Assembly (NCBI GenBank): GCA_900771365.1
Contig: CAAGNU010000353.1
Span: forward strand, 1-16,297
Direction of reading: 5' to 3'
Length of the DNA: 16,297 nt
Source of the DNA: Bacteroidales bacterium
Lineage (GTDB): Bacteria > Bacteroidota > Bacteroidia > Bacteroidales > P3
This document shows positions 15,221 through 16,297 of the stretch, piece after piece. The position numbers and the translations under genes were made by a program. The notes under the pieces were generated by a model. The model worked only from the letters and a program-made list of their open reading frames with translations. It ran no database searches and was not told the origin of the DNA. Position 1 is the first letter of the stretch. Every line of letters begins with the position of its first letter.

Positions 15221-15256
15221 GACACAATATCGGAGGGCGTTCTGCGTTATTGTGTC
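15221..15256 (+). promoter_or_regulatory. Inverted repeat in the leader of the PorT-like gene
   Basis: GACACAATA (15221-15229) and TATTGTGTC (15248-15256) are perfect 9-base inverted arms around an 18-base loop, ending 26 bp before the ATG at 15283. A TTTG at 15201-15204 could be a -33 element, but no matching -7 box is seen. It could be an RNA hairpin in the leader or an operator; no regulator is encoded nearby. It is not followed by a clean T-run, so termination is less likely. Confidence 0.45.
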
Positions 15257-15282
15257 GTCTTTAATTTTAAAAACCTTATATC

Positions 15283-15987
15283 ATGAAAAAATTGTTCACT
15301 GAGAAAAGTCCTTTACTGAGAGGCATCGTCATGCTTTGCGTCCTCATGGTATCACTCCAAGCCACGCCCGCCCGCTCGCAGGAGCAGGAGCCGGCGGGGG
15401 CGGACAGTCACCAAACGCGCTACGGCATCTGCTTGGGCTTCGCCGAGAGCAGAATAGCCCCCTGCCCCCCGAGCAGCGGGTGGACCGGAGGGCTGATTCC
15501 AAGCTCGGCCTACGCACATGGGCTGCGCATAGCGACGATTCTCGACTTCCGCCTTGGACGCTGCTTCAGCCTGCGTGTCATGCCCGGAGTGACGACAATA
15601 AACCACAGCTTCGAACCCGCCAGCATCAGCAACTACGCACCACAAAACTATAAGGTAGAAAGCGTATGCGGCGAGATGCCCATTGATGTCAAATTCCACC
15701 CGTTCCGCATGGGTCGCTTCGAGCCTTACCTCTCTTCTGGCCTCTGCTACGGCTTCAACTTCGCCTCCCTGCGCAGCGACATAAGCGATGCCAACCTCGC
15801 TCGGACAAACCCAGACTATCTTCGCTTCACCTGCGGATTAGGTGTGGACTGCGACGCACGCTACCTCTGCATCGGCCTGGACCTGAAAGCCGGCTTCGGC
15901 CTCCTGCCCACCACCCTCGGCAACGCCAATACTCTGCAATACAAGACCAGCCCGACGTTCTGCATCGGCCTCACCTTTGAAGGATAG
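15283..15987 (+). CDS. PorT-like outer-membrane beta-barrel protein
   Basis: This 234-residue protein has an N-terminal signal (hydrophobic core about 15-27, cleavage near ARS-Q33). The rest is an 8-strand-type barrel pattern. Blocks resembling PorT-family proteins are FRLGRCFSLRVMPGVT (about 89-104), EMPIDVKFHPFR and PYLSSGLCYGFNF. The length is also typical for the family. PorT itself is an outer-membrane part of the type IX secretion system, but many paralogues of this fold have other or unknown jobs, and no other type IX gene is in the window, so I do not assign that role. Six or so Cys residues are more than usual for a barrel. The gene is monocistronic in this window. The start is the first ATG after an A/T-rich leader. 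Confidence 0.6.
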   Translation: MKKLFTEKSPLLRGIVMLCVLMVSLQATPARSQEQEPAGADSHQTRYGICLGFAESRIAPCPPSSGWTGGLIPSSAYAHGLRIATILDFRLGRCFSLRVMPGVTTINHSFEPASISNYAPQNYKVESVCGEMPIDVKFHPFRMGRFEPYLSSGLCYGFNFASLRSDISDANLARTNPDYLRFTCGLGVDCDARYLCIGLDLKAGFGLLPTTLGNANTLQYKTSPTFCIGLTFEG

Positions 15988-16241
15988 CATTGAATACGGA
16001 ACCGACAGCATGAGTTTTCCGTCCGATATTACCATTCTCACGGATGCTCGGCACTGATGGAGGCGGCGTTATGCTGGATTTGCACCCTGCTACTACAATA
16101 GCACAAATCCATCACGATGGGCACGGCGGCATGTCAAATTCACGATTTTTTACGTTTAAACAAGACTCTTTGGATGATGTCGAATAGAACTTCATAAAAA
16201 TATATCCTATTGAATATTATCAACATACCCCCCGCACACAC
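15988..16241. other. Non-coding tail
   Basis: No gene is seen. A short inverted repeat, TGGATTTG (16075-16082) with CAAATCCA (16104-16111), could form a hairpin but has no T-run. Base composition becomes strongly AT-rich after about 16140. Confidence 0.4.
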
Positions 16242-16297
16242 AAAAAAAAAAAAAAAAAAAAAAAATGGGAAAATTTAAAAAATTTTTGAAATTTTCC
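16242..16297. repeat. Poly-A tract and AT-rich palindrome at the window end
   Basis: An uninterrupted run of 24 A (16242-16265) is followed by a palindromic segment with arms GGAAAATTT (16268-16276) and AAATTTTCC (16289-16297). The window stops exactly at the end of the palindrome. Homopolymers this long are rare in bacterial chromosomes and may be an assembly artefact or a true contig-breaking repeat. Confidence 0.8.

Noticed and set aside
14956..15225. An 89-codon minus-strand frame in the gap before the PorT-like gene
   Set aside because: It crosses the 11-bp repeat array, has no domain or signal, and I see no promoter for it.
15221..15256. Invertible promoter of the Bacteroides type
   Set aside because: The 18-base interior is too short to hold a promoter, and no site-specific recombinase gene is in the window.

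Overview
The window looks like a fragment of a Bacteroidales (Bacteroidota) chromosome, probably from an uncultured, gut-type member. Three things point there. TAnnTTTG-type -7 promoter boxes sit before several genes. Starts lack a clear Shine-Dalgarno and have A-rich leaders instead. The gene content is also typical: Bacteroidota-type HU, a C69 dipeptidase, lipoproteins and small outer-membrane beta-barrel proteins. Coding DNA is GC-rich, whereas the promoter-bearing gaps are strongly AT-rich. Both ends of the window are repeat-like (an 11-bp-period hairpin on the left, a 24-A run on the right), as expected of a contig that ended at repeats.

Left half (368-7165), all on the minus strand, read right to left. 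First comes a small predicted outer-membrane barrel, then an S41-family lipoprotein protease. Next is a large protein resembling pyruvate phosphate dikinase that keeps the ATP-grasp-like and phospho-His regions but lacks the PEP-binding TIM barrel. Last is an unusual 668-residue fusion of a secreted SGNH esterase, a degenerate second SGNH domain and a PAP2 phosphatase. The first three genes are closely spaced and probably share transcription. The last follows a 140-bp gap that carries a heptamer tandem repeat.

Middle (about 7200-14222), plus strand, one clear transcription unit from a TATCTTTG -7 box at 7207 to a strong terminator at 14173-14222. It encodes a coiled-coil lipoprotein, a MurL-type epimerase, a MurD2-type Mur ligase, an M20-family metallo-amidohydrolase and a C69 dipeptidase. 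The first four genes are 6 bp apart or overlap. MurD2 plus MurL is the alternative route to D-glutamate in peptidoglycan: MurD2 adds L-Glu to UDP-MurNAc-L-Ala and MurL then epimerises it. The two peptidases suggest that precursor synthesis and peptide turnover are combined in one unit. This cassette is the most interesting biology in the window.

Right part: a free-standing HU-family gene with its own promoter and terminator, a roughly 530-bp non-coding stretch holding a second copy of the 11-bp repeat family, a PorT-like outer-membrane protein, and a non-coding AT-rich tail. I see no rRNA or tRNA genes, CRISPR array, transposase or integrase.
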